A DNA stretch of 64,000 nt from Elusimicrobiota bacterium (GTDB lineage Bacteria > Elusimicrobiota > Elusimicrobia > UBA1565 > UBA9628). Shown here one piece after another: positions 62,101 to 64,000 of this stretch. The position numbers and the translations under genes were made by a program. The notes under the pieces are model-generated. The model had not been told where the DNA came from. It saw nothing but the letters and a program-made list of their open reading frames with translations, and did no database searches. How positions within the stretch are numbered: the first letter of the stretch is position 1; each line of letters begins with the position of its first letter. The DNA lies in assembly GCA_016182905.1 (NCBI GenBank), contig JACPFR010000009.1, positions 124,001-188,000 on the forward strand, written 5' to 3'.

Positions 62101-62208
62101 GAGGGGACCCTTCGGCGCCTCGACGCCGGCCGGCGGCTCGCCTTGAAGGATGAGCCGGGCGAGGTAGGCGCGCGCCCCGGAGCCGGGCGCGCCGACGACC
62201 TTCTTCAC
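59143..62208 (-). CDS. mfd: transcription-repair coupling factor Mfd
   Basis: A 1021-aa translocase that removes RNA polymerase stalled at lesions and recruits UvrA. Order: UvrB-like N-terminal modules (to about 280), the RNA-polymerase-interacting CarD-like domain (about 345-415, FVVHQDYGVARYQGLEPIS, SDRLFVPLTEFDRVQKY), RecG-like helicase with Walker A GDVGFGKTEVAMRAAFKC and DEEHRFGV, then the TRCF C-terminal domain. It is about 130 aa shorter than E. coli Mfd, mostly by loops in the N-terminal part. The GTG start overlaps the hemC TGA (GTGA). Confidence 0.95.
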   Translation of the reverse strand: MKKVVGAPGSGARAYLARLILQGEPPAGVEAPKGPLVLVLPDADAVEDVADAVKALAPLFGGKSEAVAVFGDDARERLASLELLRGGARLVLATPEGLGAPAPGRSDFSARTVRFRAGDLSPRDSAIDALVAAGYQRVEFVESPGEFAVRGAVLDFHALEPAVAYRVLYDEDRVASIRPFDPISQEPQAVIAQAVATPAEEPQEGARVVDWLTEGALWLIGEGVSVEVPEGTPSLGLARGAATGPDEKDFGARAVGPFGGDPKNAWAEMKRDAARAQKVVLFSLNHGEDARLQEILSEEIPGVPVQFLIGPLREGVRRPLSELAVYATSQIFERDWRGVGRWKRFAAKGAGTTRWRELKNGDFVVHQDYGVARYQGLEPISVPGHGPQDCVKLEYRGSDRLFVPLTEFDRVQKYAGAEGKRPRLSSLDTRTWEEVKKQVAEGVRDLAEELLRMQARRAAKPGYEFPGESIMEREFADGFPYEPTEDQARAIKETLEDMMTPRPMDRLVVGDVGFGKTEVAMRAAFKCAMGLKQCAVLAPTTVLADQHFRTFSRRMAGFPVRLAMMTRFQTKAEQKEILKDLAAGKVDVVIGTSRLLQKDVRFHDIGLIVIDEEHRFGVSDKEKLKKIRENVDVLALSATPIPRSLHQSMTGLRQISLIQSAPAGRQPIVTRVGPWDERVISTAIAEELARGGQVYYVHNRVRTMADTLEQIKTLSGGARVAMVHGQMKGPDIEKAMWDLAQRKSDVLVASTIIESGLDIPSVNTLLVEDAQDFGLAQLYQLRGRIGREKSRAFCYLFHPPDAEMKDLPEDAIKRLDALKEFGALGAGIKLALRDLEIRGAGDLLGAKQHGFMNAVGADYYAQLLESEVSRLRGKRLEEDDRPVEVDLRLPAYIPQDYLPGEIERLKIYKRALRATPEEAKGILEELERLSGPAPKPVVNLFAMLTLRAEARRAKVAEISEKDGAVELRWRADAPPHPDAPARWLKAFGKRVSFIPSFEGDAVRLTLGEQTAIDAVRAFLKT

Positions 62209-63113
62209 CGGGCCTTGGCTTGGGCGGCGAGGTCCGTCACGAACGCCTCACGCCGGGCCGGGTCGGAGCACAGCCCCGCCACGCGCTTGCCGGCCTTTTC
62301 GCCCTCGTGCGCGTAGAACGCCTCGAGCAGGACGCCGCCGGACTGGAGCCGCGCGTGCGCCGCCACGGGCGAGCCGCAGCCGCCGCCGACGGCGGCGAGG
62401 AACGCGCGCTCGTACTCCACGCAGCGCCGCGTCGCCGCGTGGTCGAGCGTGGCCACGATCTGGGCGACGTCTTTGCGGTCCGTCTTCACCTCGAGGGCGA
62501 GGGCGCCCTGCGCGGGAGCGGGCAGCATGATCTTGATGTCCATCGCCTCGTGCGGGACGTCCGCGCGGCCGATGCGGCGCAGGCCGGCGAGCGCGATGAC
62601 CATCGCGTCGTACTCGCCCTCCGACAGCTTGCGCAGGCGCGTGTCCACGTTGCCGCGCAGGGCGAGCAGGCAGACGCCGGGCTTGGCGGCGCTCAGCATC
62701 AGCTGCCGCCGCAGCGACGAGGTCGCGATCCGCGTCCCCGCCTTGACCTCGGCCCAGTCCAGGCCGGGACGCGAGACGAAGGCGTCGCGCGGGTCCTCGC
62801 GCTCGGGGTAGGCCGAGATCGACAGCCCGGGGGCGAGCACCGCGGGAAGGTCCTTGCAGCTGTGGGTGGCGAAGTCCACGCGCCCGTCGAGCAGGGCCTC
62901 CTCCAGCTCCTTGATCCACAGGCCTTTGGCGCCCTGGGGCAGGAGCTTGGCTTTCTCCGGCGACGGCGCGCCGAACAGGTCGCCGCTGGTCTTGATGACG
63001 ACCGTCTCGACCGTCAGGCCGGGATTGAGCTTCTCCAGCTGCCGCGCCGCGGCGCTCGACTGCGCGAGCGCGAGGGGTGAGCCGCGCGTGCCCATTTTGA
63101 GTGTCGTCGCCAT
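62205..63113 (-). CDS. hemC: hydroxymethylbilane synthase (porphobilinogen deaminase)
   Basis: A 302-aa enzyme that joins four porphobilinogens in haem and cobalamin synthesis. Markers: GTRGSPLALAQS, IKTSGDLF, KGLWIKELEEALLDGRVDFATHSCKDLP, TSSLRRQ, LRGNVDTRLRKL and the dipyrromethane-cofactor Cys C246 in GGGCGSPVAAHA. Length is normal. TAGAAT lies exactly 6 nt before the ATG with no Shine-Dalgarno, so probably leaderless. It leads mfd, an unusual pairing. Divergent from alr. Confidence 0.96.
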   Translation of the reverse strand: MATTLKMGTRGSPLALAQSSAAARQLEKLNPGLTVETVVIKTSGDLFGAPSPEKAKLLPQGAKGLWIKELEEALLDGRVDFATHSCKDLPAVLAPGLSISAYPEREDPRDAFVSRPGLDWAEVKAGTRIATSSLRRQLMLSAAKPGVCLLALRGNVDTRLRKLSEGEYDAMVIALAGLRRIGRADVPHEAMDIKIMLPAPAQGALALEVKTDRKDVAQIVATLDHAATRRCVEYERAFLAAVGGGCGSPVAAHARLQSGGVLLEAFYAHEGEKAGKRVAGLCSDPARREAFVTDLAAQAKAR

Positions 63114-63119
63114 AGGCTC

Positions 63120-63125
63120 ATTCTA
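63120..63125 (-). promoter_or_regulatory. -10 box TAGAAT of hemC-mfd (leaderless)
   Basis: TAGAAT on the minus strand with the 6-nt spacer GAGCCT before the ATG at 63113. Confidence 0.6.
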
Positions 63126-63197
63126 CTTATTTCTAAGTCCCCCCGAATCGGCCCCGTCTCCGCGGAAGCCATCCCCATCGTCCACACTTCCTGCCCC

Positions 63198-63221
63198 AAA
63201 ACTGTTGTCAACAACAGTTTT
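63198..63221. promoter_or_regulatory. inverted repeat AAAACTGTTG-TCAA-CAACAGTTTT, candidate operator
   Basis: Perfect 10-bp arms around 4 nt in the divergent hemC/alr intergenic region, AT-richer than its surroundings. Position suggests a regulator-binding site; a short hairpin RNA is an alternative. Confidence 0.5.
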
Positions 63222-63277
63222 CGGGTCGCTTGTGGACGGCGGGGGTCAGCCGGCCGTTTTTTTATAAGATAGCCGTG

Positions 63278-64000
63278 ATGCCCTCCCCCTCCTTGATGAA
63301 ATGGGTCGAGATCGACCTCGGCGTGATCGCCGGCAACGCCGCGTGGATCAAGTCCCAGCTGCCCAGGGGCGCGGGCTTCGTCGCCGCGGTGAAGGCCGAC
63401 GGCTACGGCCACGGCGCCGTCGAGGTCTCCAGAACGGTCCTCAAGGCCGGAGCCGAGCGCCTCGGCGTGCGCGACCTGAGCGAGGCCGCGCAGCTGCGCG
63501 CCGCCGGCATCAAGGCGCCGATCCAGATGCTCGCGCCGCTGCTGCCCGAGGACTCCGCCCAGGCCCTCAAGCTCGGCGTGATCCCGGTCATCGAGTCCCT
63601 CGCCCAGGCCAAGGCGCTCCACCGCGCCGCCAAAGGCGGGAAGCTCCGTCTCCAGGTGGACCTGGAGTTCGGCCTCGCGCGCTGGGGGCTGCCCCCGAAG
63701 GAGCTGCCCGCGCTCATGACGGCGCTGGCCAAGCTCCGCGGCCTGACCGTGGACGGCATCTCCGCGCACCTCGGCTACGTGCCCGGCAAGAACGCCGTCG
63801 AAGCCGAGGAGAAGCTCGGCGCCTTCGAACGCCTGACGGCGCCGTACAAACGCCTGGACCCGGGGCTGCGCCTGCGCGCGGCGAACTCGACCGTGTTCAT
63901 GGACTTCCCCCACCGCCGCTTCGACCTGGCCTGCGTGGGGAACCTGCTCTACGGCATCAACCGCTCGAAGACCAAGCCGGCCGCGCTCAAGATGCCGTGG
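63278..64000 (+). CDS. alr: alanine racemase, 5' part (runs off the window)
   Basis: First 241 codons of a PLP enzyme that makes D-alanine for peptidoglycan. The PLP lysine is K39 in FVAAVKADGYGHGAVEV, and the barrel continues with DLSEAAQLRAAGI, GISAHLGYV and RAANSTVFMDFP. The stretch aligned to the usual VDTGMGRLG reads VDLEFGLARWGL, which is atypical, though an Arg is kept. ATG at 63278 with TAAGAT 7 nt upstream; a GTG three nt earlier is 6 nt after TATAAG and could be the true start. No Shine-Dalgarno. Confidence 0.88.
   Translation, partial: MPSPSLMKWVEIDLGVIAGNAAWIKSQLPRGAGFVAAVKADGYGHGAVEVSRTVLKAGAERLGVRDLSEAAQLRAAGIKAPIQMLAPLLPEDSAQALKLGVIPVIESLAQAKALHRAAKGGKLRLQVDLEFGLARWGLPPKELPALMTALAKLRGLTVDGISAHLGYVPGKNAVEAEEKLGAFERLTAPYKRLDPGLRLRAANSTVFMDFPHRRFDLACVGNLLYGINRSKTKPAALKMPW

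Overview
The window is a compact, high-GC bacterial chromosome segment (only the far 3' gene, alr, runs off the edge). It contains one RNA gene (tmRNA), no rRNA, tRNA, CRISPR array or recognisable transposase. The gene content (diderm outer-membrane barrel, lipoproteins, pseudopilin-like C-terminal domains including an RDD fusion, glgX-treY-treZ, no phage genes) fits an uncultured high-GC diderm. I favour Elusimicrobiota by the pseudopilin-like sequences, but that is an inference from style and not proven.

Layout. 0-11 kb: CCA-adding enzyme, CpXC zinc protein, a 197-bp palindromic element, a 1039-aa DUF4175-like membrane protein, an MFS exporter, an aldo/keto reductase, a guanidino hydrolase, a small secreted protein, a DEAD-box helicase and a decayed LigD polymerase domain. 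11-18.4 kb: an overlapping glgX-treY-treZ operon that turns glycogen or malto-oligosaccharides into trehalose, then a pilin-like protein. 18.4-27.3 kb: uvrB, an AT-rich intergenic region with an inverted repeat, an ammonium transporter, and DUF502-nadC-birA-greA-queG-barrel. 27.3-33.6 kb: two secreted proteins (one with an HEXXGH motif), response regulator-fixC-fixX, DUF2267, and a secreted permuted-papain-like protein. 33.6-38.1 kb: a GNAT/TPR/kinase-C-lobe fusion and a three-gene operon of two secreted proteins sharing one N-terminal module with different C-termini, plus a tiny membrane protein. 38.1-47 kb: tilS, RDD-pseudopilin fusion, cyclophilin, nnrE, Yip1, sppA, two GGDEF proteins, tmRNA and a secreted amidase. 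47-55 kb: three tandem transmembrane Ser/Thr kinases with exported TPR domains. 55-64 kb: pdxA, two parvulin-type foldases, mfd, hemC, alr.

Two general features stand out. First, at least a dozen first-in-unit genes have no Shine-Dalgarno but carry a TANNNT box 5-7 nt (mostly exactly 6) before the start codon, so they are probably leaderless; four of these or related promoters also have TTGACA at 17 bp. Internal operon genes instead use stop/start overlaps (ATGA, GTGA, TTGA and probably CTGA). Second, the window is rich in modular envelope proteins: exported TPR kinases, a kinase-fragment fusion and a shared-module secreted pair. Two adjacent kinases carry deletions ending at the same codon of the catalytic region, which must be checked against reads before any biological reading.
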